Source: Methylobacterium longum
Lineage (GTDB): Bacteria > Pseudomonadota > Alphaproteobacteria > Rhizobiales > Beijerinckiaceae
DNA length: 64,000 bases
Direction: 5' to 3'
Assembly: GCF_022179385.1 (NCBI RefSeq)
Contig: NZ_BPQS01000006.1
Coordinates: 62,001-126,000 of the forward strand
Shown: positions 1 to 8,900 of the stretch, piece after piece
How the letters are laid out: every line of letters starts with the position of its first letter
Position numbering within the stretch: the first letter of the stretch is position 1
The notes under the pieces: generated by a model
Told to the model about the DNA's origin: nothing
What the model saw: the letters and a program-made list of their open reading frames with translations, nothing else
Databases searched by the model: none
Position numbers and translations under genes: made by a program

Positions 1-1
1 C

Positions 2-601
2 CTCGGCGCGGCGCGGGCGCAGATCCACGAGACCTACATCCTGGCGCAGACCCGCGACGGCCTCGTTATCGTCGACCAGCACGCCGCGCACGAGCGCCTC
101 GTCTACGAGCGCATGAAGGCCGAGCGGGCGGCGGGCGGGATCGCCCGGCAGGGCTTGCTCATCCCCGACGTCGTGGAGATGAGCCCTGAGGAGGCCGACC
201 GCCTGGTCGCCGCCGCGCCGGACCTCGACCGGCTGGGCCTGTCCATCGAGGCGTTCGGCCCCGGCGCCGTGCTGGTGCGGGAGGTGCCGGCCGCGCTGAT
301 CGGCGCCTCGGTGCGCGACCTCGTGACCGACATCCTCGACGCCCTGGAGGCCGGCGGCGACGAGGAGGGTGGCGCCGCCGCGACGGTGGGCGGCCCGCTG
401 GGCCGGCGCCTCGACGCGGTCCTGTCGCGGATGAGCTGCCACGGCTCGATCCGCGCCGGCCGGCGTCTGCGGCCCGAGGAGATGAACGCGCTCCTCCGTG
501 AGATGGAGGCGACGCCGAATTCCGGCCAGTGCAACCACGGCCGGCCGACCTCCATCGAATTGAAGCTCTCCGACATCGAGCGGCTGTTCGGCCGCCGATA
601 G
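2..601 (+). CDS. mutL: DNA mismatch repair protein MutL, C-terminal part (5' end outside window)
   Basis: Only the last ~199 codons are present; the reading frame is open to the left edge. This is the C-terminal dimerisation domain of MutL, which in non-methyl-directed systems nicks the new strand after MutS recognises a mismatch. The [12 protein letters not shown] stretch at the start matches the metal-binding endonuclease motif DQHA(X)2E(X)4E. Further on are a CHGSIRAG segment and a CNHGRPTS segment near the end, both conserved metal-site elements of endonuclease-type MutL. The N-terminal GHKL ATPase lies outside the window. The next gene starts 39 bp downstream but is metabolically unrelated. 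Identification is firm. Confidence 0.95.
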   Translation, partial: LGAARAQIHETYILAQTRDGLVIVDQHAAHERLVYERMKAERAAGGIARQGLLIPDVVEMSPEEADRLVAAAPDLDRLGLSIEAFGPGAVLVREVPAALIGASVRDLVTDILDALEAGGDEEGGAAATVGGPLGRRLDAVLSRMSCHGSIRAGRRLRPEEMNALLREMEATPNSGQCNHGRPTSIELKLSDIERLFGRR

Positions 602-640
602 GTTTCACCGCGCACAGGCACCCGCCGGAGGCCCCGACCC

Positions 641-1846
641 ATGGATTTCACCATCTCGCCCCGCGTCGAGGCGTACCGCGCCCGGATCGCGGCCTTCGTC
701 GACACGCACATCCTGCCCCTGGAGGCGGACCCGTCCGCCTATGACGGGCACGGGAACATCGGCTTGGGCGAACTGGCCCGACTGCGCGGCCTCGCGCAGG
801 AGCAGGGTCTCTGGTGCCTCCAGCTCAGGCCTGAGACCGGCGGGGCCGGCCTCGACAAGGTCGGCATGGCGGTCTGCTACGAGGCGATGAACCGCTCGAT
901 CTTCGGGCCGGTCGTGTTCAACTCCGCGGCGCCAGACGACGGCAACATGATGGTGCTCGAGAAGGTGGCGACCCCCGCCCAGAAGGAGCGCTGGCTCGCG
1001 CCGATCGTGGACGGCCGGGTGCGCTCCGCCTTCGCCATGACCGAGCCGCATCCCGGCGGCGGCTCCGATCCCGGCATGATCCAGACGCGGGCCGAGCGGC
1101 GGGGCGACACCTACGTGGTCACCGGCCGCAAGTGGTACATCACCGGCGCCGAGGAGGCCGCCCACTTCATCCTGATGGCGCGCACCTCCGACGACGCGCG
1201 GAAAGGTCTGACCGCCTTCCTGTTCCACAAGGACCAGCCCGGCTGGGAGATCCTGCGCCGCATCCCGATCATGGGGCCGGAGGAGCATGGCGGCCATTGC
1301 GAGCTGCTGTTCGATGGTCTGGAGATCCCCGCCGAAAACGTCCTGATGAACGAGGGCGACGGGCTGAAGCTCACGCAGATCCGCCTCGGGCCGGCGCGGC
1401 TGACGCACTGCATGCGCTGGCTCGGCCTGTCGAAGCGCTGCGTCGAGATCGCCCGGGCCTACGCGGCCGAGCGCCACGGCTTCGGCATACGGCTGGCCGA
1501 CCGCGAGAGCATCCAGCTCATGCTGGGCGACCTCGCGATGCGGATCGAGGTCGGCCGCCTGCTGGTGATGAAGGCCGCCTGGGCGCTCGATCAGGGCAGC
1601 TTCGCCCGCAAGGAGGTCTCGATGGCCAAGGTGCACGTGGCCAACCTCCTCCACGCGGCGGCCGACGTGGCGATCCAGATCAACGGCGCCCGAGGCTACT
1701 CGACCGACACGCCGCTGGAATGGATCTACCGCTACGCCCGGCAGGCCCGGCTGGTGGACGGCGCCGACGAGGTCCACAAGATGGTGCTGAACCGCAACCT
1801 GGAGGCGGAGGGCGATGCCTTCTGGACGTGGACCGTCGGGGCGTGA
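641..1846 (+). CDS. Acyl-CoA dehydrogenase, ACAD10/11 (LvaC)-like
   Basis: A 401-residue FAD-dependent acyl-CoA dehydrogenase with the usual helical N-domain, middle beta-domain (FAMTEPHPGGGSDP, about residues 130-143, FAD/substrate contacts) and C-terminal four-helix domain. At the place where classical enzymes carry the catalytic Glu of YEGT, this protein has VDGADEVH (residues 372-379), the pattern of the ACAD10/11 group, which acts on 4-phosphoacyl-CoA rather than doing ordinary beta-oxidation. It is followed by thiolase, SDR, an APH-fold kinase and a DUF6285 gene, the partners of LvaC in the Pseudomonas levulinate pathway. Family assignment is firm; the substrate is inferred from context. 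Confidence 0.9.
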   Translation: MDFTISPRVEAYRARIAAFVDTHILPLEADPSAYDGHGNIGLGELARLRGLAQEQGLWCLQLRPETGGAGLDKVGMAVCYEAMNRSIFGPVVFNSAAPDDGNMMVLEKVATPAQKERWLAPIVDGRVRSAFAMTEPHPGGGSDPGMIQTRAERRGDTYVVTGRKWYITGAEEAAHFILMARTSDDARKGLTAFLFHKDQPGWEILRRIPIMGPEEHGGHCELLFDGLEIPAENVLMNEGDGLKLTQIRLGPARLTHCMRWLGLSKRCVEIARAYAAERHGFGIRLADRESIQLMLGDLAMRIEVGRLLVMKAAWALDQGSFARKEVSMAKVHVANLLHAAADVAIQINGARGYSTDTPLEWIYRYARQARLVDGADEVHKMVLNRNLEAEGDAFWTWTVGA

Positions 1847-2004
1847 CCGCCGGGCCGGCGACGACGCGCCGGTATCCGACCCCGTACCCGCATCCTGATC
1901 TGCCCGCGCCCGCGGTCCGGCACCGCCGCACGCGGGGCCGGGATCCGATGTCCGCGTCCCGCGACAGGATCTGACAGGCGCACCGAAGCGTGGAGTTTAT
2001 GACG

Positions 2005-3183
2005 ATGACCGATGTCGTGATCACAGGGGCGGTACGGACCGCGATCGGCACGTTCGGGGGGTCGCTCGCATCGATCCCGCCGGCGGCGTTGGCGGCGCAG
2101 TGCGTCGCGGAGGCGCTCAGGCGCGCCGCGACCGCGCCCGAAGCGATCGGCCACGTGGTCTTCGGCAGCGTGATTCCCACCGAACCGCGGGACGCCTACC
2201 TCGCGCGCGTCGCCGCCATGGAGGGCGGCATCCCCAAGGAGGTGCCTGCCATGACGGTCAACCGCCTCTGCGGCAGCGGCTTGCAGGCGATCGTCTCGGC
2301 CGCGCAATCGATCCTCCTCGGGGATGCCGAGACGGCAGTCGCCGGGGGAGCCGAGAGCATGAGCCGCGCGCCGCATCTGCTGAAGGTCGGGCGCACCGGC
2401 CAGCGCATGGGCGATGCCGTGCTGGTGGACTACATGCTGGGCGCGCTGAACGACCCGTTCGGCAACGGCCATATGGGCGTCACCGCCGAGAACGTGGCGG
2501 AGCGCTACGCCGTCTCCCGCGACCAGCAGGACGCCTTCGCGGCCGAGAGCCAGGCCCGGGCCGCGCGGGCGATCCGCGAAGGACGGTTCCGCGACCAGAT
2601 CCTGCCGGTCGCCGTGCAGCGCAAGCGCGAGACGGTGGCGTTCGACACCGACGAGCACCCCAAGGCCGCGAGCGCCGAGGAGTTGGCGAAGCTGCGCCCG
2701 GCCTTCTCGAAGACCGGCAGCGTGACGGCCGGCAACGCCTCGGGCCTCAACGACGGCGCCGCCGCCCTCGTCCTGTCCAGCGCCGACCGGGCGGAGCGGG
2801 ACGGCCGCACGCCCCTGGCCCGCATCGTCGGCTACGCCCATGCCGGCGTGGACCCGTCCGAGATGGGCATGGGTCCGGTCCCGGCCGTGCGCCGATTGCT
2901 GGAGCGGACGGGCCTGCGGGCCGCCGATTTCGACGTGATCGAATCGAACGAGGCCTTCGCGTCCCAGGCCTGCGCCGTCTCCCGCGAACTCGACCTCGAC
3001 CCCGCGAAGGTCAATCCGAACGGCGGCGCCATCGCGCTCGGCCATCCGATCGGCGCGACGGGGGCGATCATCACCGTGAAGGCGCTCTACGAGCTGGCCC
3101 GGACGGGCGGACGCTACGGGCTGGTGACCATGTGCATCGGTGGCGGACAGGGTATCGCCATGGCCGTCGAGCGGCTGCGCTGA
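2005..3183 (+). CDS. Acetyl-CoA C-acyltransferase (beta-ketothiolase)
   Basis: A 392-residue thiolase II that cleaves 3-ketoacyl-CoA with CoA, or condenses two acyl-CoAs. The nucleophile Cys89 lies in NRLCGSG, His347 in GHPIGATG and the second Cys377 in CIGGGQG, with NEAFA between; all catalytic elements are present. The frame is open from a GTG at 1990 and has another ATG at 1999, but the GGAG at 1992-1995 is well spaced (9 nt) only for the ATG at 2005, which also gives the usual family N-terminus MTDVV. One nucleotide separates its stop from the next start, implying co-translation. In this cluster it would split 3-ketovaleryl-CoA or similar into acetyl-CoA and a shorter acyl-CoA. Confidence 0.93.
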   Translation: MTDVVITGAVRTAIGTFGGSLASIPPAALAAQCVAEALRRAATAPEAIGHVVFGSVIPTEPRDAYLARVAAMEGGIPKEVPAMTVNRLCGSGLQAIVSAAQSILLGDAETAVAGGAESMSRAPHLLKVGRTGQRMGDAVLVDYMLGALNDPFGNGHMGVTAENVAERYAVSRDQQDAFAAESQARAARAIREGRFRDQILPVAVQRKRETVAFDTDEHPKAASAEELAKLRPAFSKTGSVTAGNASGLNDGAAALVLSSADRAERDGRTPLARIVGYAHAGVDPSEMGMGPVPAVRRLLERTGLRAADFDVIESNEAFASQACAVSRELDLDPAKVNPNGGAIALGHPIGATGAIITVKALYELARTGGRYGLVTMCIGGGQGIAMAVERLR

Positions 3184-3184
3184 G

Positions 3185-3952
3185 ATGGCCGACCTCTTCG
3201 ATCTCGCCGGCCGGCACGTCCTGGTGACCGGCGCCTCCAGCGGCCTCGGCCGCCACTTCGCCGGGACGCTGGCGCGCGCGGGGGCGCACCTGTCCCTCTG
3301 CGCGCGCCGGGCGGACGCCCTCGCCGAGACCGTCGCCGGGGTCGCCGGGGAGGGCGGGCAAGCGCAGGCCGTCGTCATGGACGTCACCGACGCGGCCAGC
3401 ATCGAGCGGGCCCTCGACGCCGCCGAGGCCCGCTTCGGTCCAGTCCGTGTCGTCGTCAACAATGCCGGGATCACCGCGACGAAGCCCGCCCTCGACCTCG
3501 ACGAGGCCGACTGGGACGGGGTCCTCGATACGAACCTGAAGGGCGTCTGGCTGGTGGCTCAGGCGGCCGGCCGGCGCATGGTCCGCCACGGCGCGGGCGG
3601 CAGCATCGTCAACATCGCGTCGATCCTGGGCCTGCGGGTCACCGGCGGACTGGCGCCCTACGCGGCCTCGAAGGCCGGGGTCGTCCAGCTGACCAAGAGC
3701 CTCGCCCTCGAATGGGCGCGCTACGGCATCCGGGTGAACGCCCTGGCGCCCGGCTACATCAAGACCGAGCTGAACGACGCGTTCTTCGAATCGGAGCCCG
3801 GCAAGGCCCTGATCAAGCGGGTGCCGCAGCGGCGTCTGGGGGAGGCGGCCGAACTCGACGGGCCGCTCCTCCTGCTCGCCTCCGATGCCGGCGCGTACAT
3901 GACCGGCAGCGTCGTGGCGGTCGATGGCGGCCACCTCGTGTCGGGCCTGTAG
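3185..3952 (+). CDS. Short-chain dehydrogenase/reductase, LvaD-like
   Basis: A 255-residue classical SDR. The Rossmann motif TGASSGLG is at residues 15-22, NNAG at 92-95 and the catalytic Ser146, Tyr159 and Lys163 are all present; the C-terminal DGG tail is typical. The ATG at 3185 lies one base after the thiolase stop. Inside an ACAD / APH kinase / DUF6285 cluster the most economical role is reduction of a 4-keto acyl-CoA to 4-hydroxyacyl-CoA, as LvaD does with levulinyl-CoA; oxidation of a 3-hydroxyacyl-CoA for the adjacent thiolase is the main alternative. Confidence 0.9.
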   Translation: MADLFDLAGRHVLVTGASSGLGRHFAGTLARAGAHLSLCARRADALAETVAGVAGEGGQAQAVVMDVTDAASIERALDAAEARFGPVRVVVNNAGITATKPALDLDEADWDGVLDTNLKGVWLVAQAAGRRMVRHGAGGSIVNIASILGLRVTGGLAPYAASKAGVVQLTKSLALEWARYGIRVNALAPGYIKTELNDAFFESEPGKALIKRVPQRRLGEAAELDGPLLLLASDAGAYMTGSVVAVDGGHLVSGL

Positions 3953-3955
3953 CGG

Positions 3956-4966
3956 ATGGATCAGGATCGGTTGCGCATCTGGCTGGCCGAGACGCTCGGC
4001 TGCCCGGACCTCGCCATCGCGGATACGCGTCCCCTCGGCGGCGGCTCCATTCAGGAGAATCGCCTTGTCAGCTGCCGGGTCGGCGACGACGTGCGCGCCT
4101 TCGTGCTGCGCATGGACGCGGCCGCCACCATCGCGTCGAGCCGGACCCGTGCCGAGGAGTTCCGGATCCTGGAGGCGGTCTGGAACGCCGGGGTCCGGGT
4201 GCCCGAACCCGTCGCCTTCTGCGAGGATCCGGAGGTGATCGGCGCCCCGTTCGCGGTCATGGGGCTGGTCGAGGGCGTGGGGCTGGGCCCGCGGATCGCC
4301 AAGGATCCGAGCCTCGGCGGCGACCGGGAGCAGCTCGCCGAGACCCTGGGCCGCGAGCTGGCGAAGATCCACGCCGCGCTCGACCCGCGGGCGCTGCCGG
4401 CCGGGCTCGCCTTCCTGGGCGCGCCCGAACCGGATCCTGCGCGAGCCGAGATCGCGCGTCTGCGCGCGAGCCTCGACGGTATCGGTGTCCGGCGCCCGGC
4501 GATCGAGTGGGGGCTGCGTTGGGGGGAGGTCCGCGCCCCGGCCTGCCCGGCGCCGACCCTCGTGCACCGGGATTTCCGGACGGGCAACTACATGGTCGAC
4601 GGATCCGGCCTCACGGCCGTGCTGGACTGGGAGTTCGCCGGCTGGGGTGACCCGGATCAGGACCTCGGCTGGTTCTGCGCCGCCTGCTGGCGCTTCGGCC
4701 GGCCCGAGCGTGAGGCGGGCGGCGTCGGTTCCCGCGCGGCCTTCTACCGGGGCTATACGTCCGAGAGCGGGCGGACGGTCGATCCGGCGCGCGTGGCCTA
4801 CTGGGAGGTGATGGCCCATGTGCGCTGGGCGGTGATCGCGCTGGAGCAGGGCGCGCGCCACGTCTCCGGACGCGAGTTCTCCCTCGAACTGGCGCTGACC
4901 GGCCGGATGGTGCCCGACCTGGAACGGGCGATCCTGCGGGCGACCGCCCCCGCCGCATGGAGCTGA
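3956..4966 (+). CDS. APH-family kinase, ACAD10 kinase domain / LvaA-like
   Basis: A 336-residue protein with the aminoglycoside-phosphotransferase fold. The catalytic loop HRDFRTGN gives base Asp206 and Asn211, and metal-binding Asp224 lies in LDWEFAGWG. This subgroup, the N-terminal domain of ACAD10/11 and bacterial LvaA, phosphorylates the 4-hydroxyl of 4-hydroxyacyl-CoA, not antibiotics. The gene begins 3 bp after the SDR stop and overlaps or abuts the DUF6285 gene, which matches the LvaA-LvaB pairing. Kinase fold is firm; the substrate is inferred from the operon. Confidence 0.88.
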   Translation: MDQDRLRIWLAETLGCPDLAIADTRPLGGGSIQENRLVSCRVGDDVRAFVLRMDAAATIASSRTRAEEFRILEAVWNAGVRVPEPVAFCEDPEVIGAPFAVMGLVEGVGLGPRIAKDPSLGGDREQLAETLGRELAKIHAALDPRALPAGLAFLGAPEPDPARAEIARLRASLDGIGVRRPAIEWGLRWGEVRAPACPAPTLVHRDFRTGNYMVDGSGLTAVLDWEFAGWGDPDQDLGWFCAACWRFGRPEREAGGVGSRAAFYRGYTSESGRTVDPARVAYWEVMAHVRWAVIALEQGARHVSGREFSLELALTGRMVPDLERAILRATAPAAWS

Positions 4967-4968
4967 GC

Positions 4969-5292
4969 ATGCAGGACGAACCCTCCGGCGCCGCCCTCCT
5001 CGACGCGGCCCGCCGCGCCCTCACCGAGGAGGTCGTGCCCGGCCTCACCGGCCGCCCGCGCTACGTCGCCCTGATGGTGGCCAACGCTCTGGGCATCGCG
5101 GCCCGGGACATCACCCAGGCCGAATTCTGGCGGGCGACGGCCGGACGCGTCGTGGCCGGAGAACCCGTCGAGACGCTCATCGAGGCGATCCGCGCAGGCG
5201 AACGCGACGCCGATCCGGAGCTGCACGCCGCCCTGACTGCGGCGGCGGAGGTTGCCGCGCAGATCTGGAAGCCGGCCGCCCCGGGCGCGTGA
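4969..5292 (+). CDS. DUF6285 protein, LvaB-like kinase partner
   Basis: A 107-residue all-helical small protein matching DUF6285 (N-terminal LLDAARRAL, then RPRYVALMVANALGIAARD). In Pseudomonas the homologous LvaB is needed together with the APH-type kinase LvaA. An earlier in-frame ATG at 4957 would overlap the kinase gene by 10 bp, but the GGAG at 4959-4962 sits 6 nt before the ATG at 4969, so I prefer the shorter form. Always being next to an APH kinase is the best clue to its function. No catalytic motif is visible. Confidence 0.82.
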   Translation: MQDEPSGAALLDAARRALTEEVVPGLTGRPRYVALMVANALGIAARDITQAEFWRATAGRVVAGEPVETLIEAIRAGERDADPELHAALTAAAEVAAQIWKPAAPGA

Positions 5293-5551
5293 GCCGCCCT
5301 GGGCGGATTCGCGTCGACGGACCGGATGGGGCTTCGAGGTCGCGCGCGGTCAGGCGCGGGCCGCGATCGGGGAGGGCGGGACCGTCCGGCCCCGTCGCCG
5401 TTTCCGGGCCCGCCTTCGCACCGATGTCGGCGACGTCTTGGGCGACCTGCGGCGCCCCGGCACGGCGCCAGTCCGGGATCGTGGCGCCGGACCGAGAACC
5501 GACCCGCTCCGCTCGCGAGGTCCTGTGGGGCCTCCCGTCGGCATCGCGCGA
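5293..5551. other. Intergenic region between convergent DUF6285 and acyl-CoA ligase genes
   Basis: This 259-bp GC-rich spacer has no convincing gene. It contains an inverted repeat CGGCGCCA (5463-5470) / TGGCGCCG (5482-5489) with an 11-nt loop that could terminate transcription from either side, but there is no T-tract, so this is weak. Confidence 0.35.
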
Positions 5552-7207
5552 TCACAGTGCCCGCGCTTGGTCGCGCAGGACGAATTTCTGGATCTTGCCG
5601 GTCGAGGTTTTCGGAAGCGCCCCGAACACCACGGTCTTCGGCACCTTGAACCGCGCCAGCCTGTCCCGGCAGAAGGCGATCACCTCTTGATCGCTGGGGA
5701 TCATGGCCCCGGGCTTCATCTCCAGGAACGCGCAGGGGCTCTCACCCCAGGTCGCGTCCGGACGCGCCACGACGGCCGCCAGCATCACCGCGGGGTGGCG
5801 CATCAGCACCTCCTCGACCTCCAGGCTGGAGATGTTCTCGCCGCCCGAGATGATGATGTCCTTCGCCCGGTCCTTGATCTCCACGGAACCGTCCGGGTGC
5901 CAGACGGCGAGGTCGCCGGTCCGATACCAGCCGCCGTCGAGCGCCCGCTCCGTGGCGTCGGGATTGCCGAGGTAGCCCTTCATCACGGTGTTGCCGCGCA
6001 GGACGATCTCGCCGACCGCCGCACCGTCCCGCGGCACCGGCTCGCCGCCCGCCGGATCGACGACCGCCACCGCCTCGAGGGTGGCGAGCGGTACGCCCTG
6101 GCGGGCCATCCGGGCGTAGCGGTCCGCGTCGGACAGTTCGGCCCAGTCCGGCTGCGCGAGGCAGACCGTGGCCGGGCCGTAGCTCTCGGTGGCGCCGTAG
6201 AGATGCGTCACCTGGAAGCCCAGTTCCTCCATGGTGCGGATGATCGTGGAGGACGGCGCCGCGCCGCCGACGGCGCAGCGCACCCGCTGCGGGAAGGCCG
6301 TGCGGTCGGAGGCCGGGGCGTGGGCGAGCATCGACAGCACGATTGGCGCGCCGCAGAGATGCGTCACGCCGTGCCGGGCGATCAGACGGAAGATCGCCGA
6401 CGGCTCGACCTTGCGCAGGCAGACCTGGGTGGCGCAGGCGGCCACGCTCGCCCACGGGTAGGACCAGCCGCTGCAGTGGAACATCGGCAGGGTCCAGAGA
6501 TACACGCTCTCGGCGGTCAGCCCGAAGGTGACGGCGTTGCCGAGCGCCTGGAGGTAGGCGCCGCGGTGGCTGTAGACCGCGCCCTTCGGGTCGCCGGTCG
6601 TGCCGGAGGTGTAGAGCAGGCAGAGGGACTGCCACTCGTCCGCCGGGCCGGCCCAGGCATGGTCCGGGTCCCCCGCTTCGAGGAGCGCCTCGTAGGGGAT
6701 CGCGCCGTCGAGGCCCGTCTCGCCGATCGCCACCACCAGGACGGGCTGCGCGAGGTCCGCGAGCGCCCGCGCCGCCAGCGGCGCGCACTCGGCCTCGACG
6801 ATCAGCACCCGGGCGTCGCCATGCGCCAGGGAGAAGGCGATTGTCGCCGGGTCGAGGCGGGTGTTGAGCGGGTTGAGCACGGCGCCGAGCATCGGCACCG
6901 CGAAGTGCGCCTCGATCATCTCGGTCACGTTCGGGGCGAGGATCGCGACGGTGTCGAGGGTCCCGACGCCGCGGGCCGCCAGGGCCGAGGCGAGGCGGCG
7001 GCACCGGACGTAGAGGTCCGCGTAGGTGAGGCGCCGGTCGCCGTCGATCACCGCGACCCGGCCGGGAACGGCGGCGGCCGCGCGCGCCAGGAGGCTCGCC
7101 GGGGTCAGCGGCACGTAATTGGCGGGCGTCCGATCGAGCCCGGACTCGAACCGGTGCCGACCGGCGCCCTCTGGGCGCGCGGGGCTCTGAGGGGTCTCCG
7201 TCATCAT
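5552..7207 (-). CDS. Acyl-CoA synthetase (AMP-forming), LvaE-like candidate
   Basis: A 551-residue ANL-superfamily ligase that makes an acyl-AMP and then the CoA thioester. The P-loop YTSGTTGDPKG is at 199-209, the ATES adenine-contact motif and YRTGD follow, and the C-terminal catalytic lysine is Lys538 in STGKIQKF. It begins with two consecutive Met codons (7207, 7204). It converges on the ACAD-thiolase-SDR-kinase-DUF6285 operon and is the only ligase in the cluster, so it is the likely activating enzyme (the LvaE role). The family also contains medium- and long-chain ligases, so chain length cannot be read from sequence. Confidence 0.9.
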   Translation of the reverse strand: MMTETPQSPARPEGAGRHRFESGLDRTPANYVPLTPASLLARAAAAVPGRVAVIDGDRRLTYADLYVRCRRLASALAARGVGTLDTVAILAPNVTEMIEAHFAVPMLGAVLNPLNTRLDPATIAFSLAHGDARVLIVEAECAPLAARALADLAQPVLVVAIGETGLDGAIPYEALLEAGDPDHAWAGPADEWQSLCLLYTSGTTGDPKGAVYSHRGAYLQALGNAVTFGLTAESVYLWTLPMFHCSGWSYPWASVAACATQVCLRKVEPSAIFRLIARHGVTHLCGAPIVLSMLAHAPASDRTAFPQRVRCAVGGAAPSSTIIRTMEELGFQVTHLYGATESYGPATVCLAQPDWAELSDADRYARMARQGVPLATLEAVAVVDPAGGEPVPRDGAAVGEIVLRGNTVMKGYLGNPDATERALDGGWYRTGDLAVWHPDGSVEIKDRAKDIIISGGENISSLEVEEVLMRHPAVMLAAVVARPDATWGESPCAFLEMKPGAMIPSDQEVIAFCRDRLARFKVPKTVVFGALPKTSTGKIQKFVLRDQARAL

Positions 7208-7404
7208 GCGGCCTTCTGCGCGGGCGGCGGGCGTGGCGTTCGCTCCGCGGGAAGAGTTTTCGCGGCTGCCACGGCTGTCAATCGCCGCCGCGGTCGCGAT
7301 CGCCGACCGGGTCGCATTCTGTCACGACGCATGGTTGACGGCGGGACCGCCCTGACGGAAGGCCATTTCTGATCGACGCGCCACCCTTGGCGGCGCAACT
7401 GGCG

Positions 7405-7959
7405 ATGCGGGGGACGACCTTGGGAAACGACAACCTGCCGGCCGTCTCCATGCAAGCCGGACGCGAGGCGGCCGAGACCGGGGTCGCGCGGGCGCGGGAG
7501 GCCTATGAGCGCTTCGCCGAGGCCGGCGAGATGGCGCTCAACGCCTTCGAGACCACGATGGCGCAGAGCTTCGACGGCTGGCGCGCCGTGATGGGCTCCA
7601 GCCGCGAGACCGCCCATCAGCTGGCCGACAGCAACGTGGCGGGCACCCGCCGGATGCGCGAGCAGTGGGAGGCCGCGGGCGCCCGGCTGTACAACGCCTT
7701 CGAGGACAACGCGGTCCACGCCATGGCGGCGATGCGCGAGATCGGGCACCGCGTGCTGGTGGCGGCGGATACGAACATCCGCGCCAACCTGGACTTCGCG
7801 GACCGCATCGCGAAGGCTTCGGACGCGCAGGAGGCCGCGGCGCTGAACCTCGCCTTCCTCCAGGAGCAGTCGCGCCGCATCACCGACCAGATGGTCGACC
7901 TCCACCAGACGACCAGCCGGCTCGCCCGCGAGGCCGCTGCCCGATCCGAAAAGCCGTGA
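7405..7959 (+). CDS. Phasin family protein
   Basis: About 184 residues, almost entirely predicted amphipathic helix rich in Ala, Glu, Arg and Met, without Cys, with the phasin pattern of an AYERFAEAGEMALNAFETTMAQSFDGW-like central helix (split here only in description). Phasins coat polyhydroxyalkanoate granules. The frame is open from a TTG at 7387; the ATG at 7405 is the first canonical start, and TTG 7420 is another option. Its stop overlaps the start of the next gene in GTGA. Its neighbourhood, with thiolase and acyl-CoA enzymes, supports a storage-polymer link. Confidence 0.8.
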   Translation: MRGTTLGNDNLPAVSMQAGREAAETGVARAREAYERFAEAGEMALNAFETTMAQSFDGWRAVMGSSRETAHQLADSNVAGTRRMREQWEAAGARLYNAFEDNAVHAMAAMREIGHRVLVAADTNIRANLDFADRIAKASDAQEAAALNLAFLQEQSRRITDQMVDLHQTTSRLAREAAARSEKP

Positions 7960-8900
7960 GCGTCACCTCAGCGGAGCAGGCCGCTGCGGATCCGGGCGCG
8001 GCGATGCCGCGGCTCGACGACCTCAGCCGCGCCGACGTGCCGTTCCGGACCGGTCACTTCTGGGCCTACGCGCCGCACGATTTCCACCGCATCGCCTACG
8101 TCGAATGGGGGGATCCCGCTTCGCCGCACGTGGTGGTCTGCGTCCACGGCCTGAGCCGCCAGGGCCGGGACTTCGATCCGCTGGGCTACCGGCTGGCGAA
8201 GATGGGCTACCGGGTCATCTGCCCGGACCTGCCCGGGCGCGGCCTGAGCGGATGGCTCAAGGATCCGGAACTCTACGGCCTTCCGCAATACGCCGCCGAC
8301 ATGGCAGCGCTGGTCGCGCACCTGCGGATCCCCGGCAAGATCGACTGGGTCGGCACCTCCCTGGGCGGGCTCACCGGCATGGTGCTGGCCGCCGCGGCCA
8401 ACACGCCGATCCGCCGCATGGTCATCAACGATATCGGGCCGTTCCTGCCCTGGGCGCCGATCCGCCATATCGGCTCGCGCCTGCGCGACGCGCCGCGGCT
8501 CCACCACAACCTCGCCTCGGGCGAGTCGCGTCTGCGCATCGTGCTGGGGGCCTTCGGGCCGCTCACCGACGAGCAGTGGCGCCACATCGCCAAGCACAGC
8601 TTCTTCCGCGAGCCCAGCGGCGGCTGGCGCCCCCACTACGATCCCGGCATCGGCGACGCGTTCCGGCCCGGTCGGGTCTACAGCGTCAGCATGTGGCGGG
8701 ACTGGGACGCCATCGCGTGTCCGGTGCTGCTGCTGCGCGGGGCGCTCTCGGAGCTGCTCCTGGCCAGCACCGCGGATGAGATGACCCGGCGCGGGCCGCC
8801 GACCCAGCGGGTCGAGATCGCCGATTGTGGCCACGCGCCGGCCCTGCTGGACGATGCCCAACTCAAGATCGTGACGGACTGGCTCGGTCCGGCCGCCTGA
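7956..8900 (+). CDS. Alpha/beta hydrolase
   Basis: A 314-residue alpha/beta-hydrolase fold protein: HG oxyanion motif VHGLSRQG (64-70), nucleophile Ser135 in GTSLGG, and the catalytic His in CGHAPALLD near the C-terminus. The GTG start at 7956 overlaps the phasin stop by 4 nt (GTGA), which implies translational coupling; an ATG at 8004 is an alternative that would remove 16 residues. There is no signal peptide, so it is cytoplasmic. Coupling to a phasin makes a polyhydroxyalkanoate or hydroxyacyl-ester hydrolase plausible, but it lacks a lipase-box Cys of PhaZ type, so substrate is unknown. Confidence 0.82.
   Translation: MSVTSAEQAAADPGAAMPRLDDLSRADVPFRTGHFWAYAPHDFHRIAYVEWGDPASPHVVVCVHGLSRQGRDFDPLGYRLAKMGYRVICPDLPGRGLSGWLKDPELYGLPQYAADMAALVAHLRIPGKIDWVGTSLGGLTGMVLAAAANTPIRRMVINDIGPFLPWAPIRHIGSRLRDAPRLHHNLASGESRLRIVLGAFGPLTDEQWRHIAKHSFFREPSGGWRPHYDPGIGDAFRPGRVYSVSMWRDWDAIACPVLLLRGALSELLLASTADEMTRRGPPTQRVEIADCGHAPALLDDAQLKIVTDWLGPAA

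Noticed and set aside
3956..4966. APH-fold protein as an aminoglycoside resistance gene
   Set aside because: It lies inside an acyl-CoA operon next to DUF6285 and is closest in pattern to the ACAD10/LvaA kinase group; no mobile element or resistance context.
5252..7372. Long plus-strand frame opposite the acyl-CoA ligase
   Set aside because: Shadow of a complete ligase on the minus strand; composition is His/Arg/Gly-rich without domain features.
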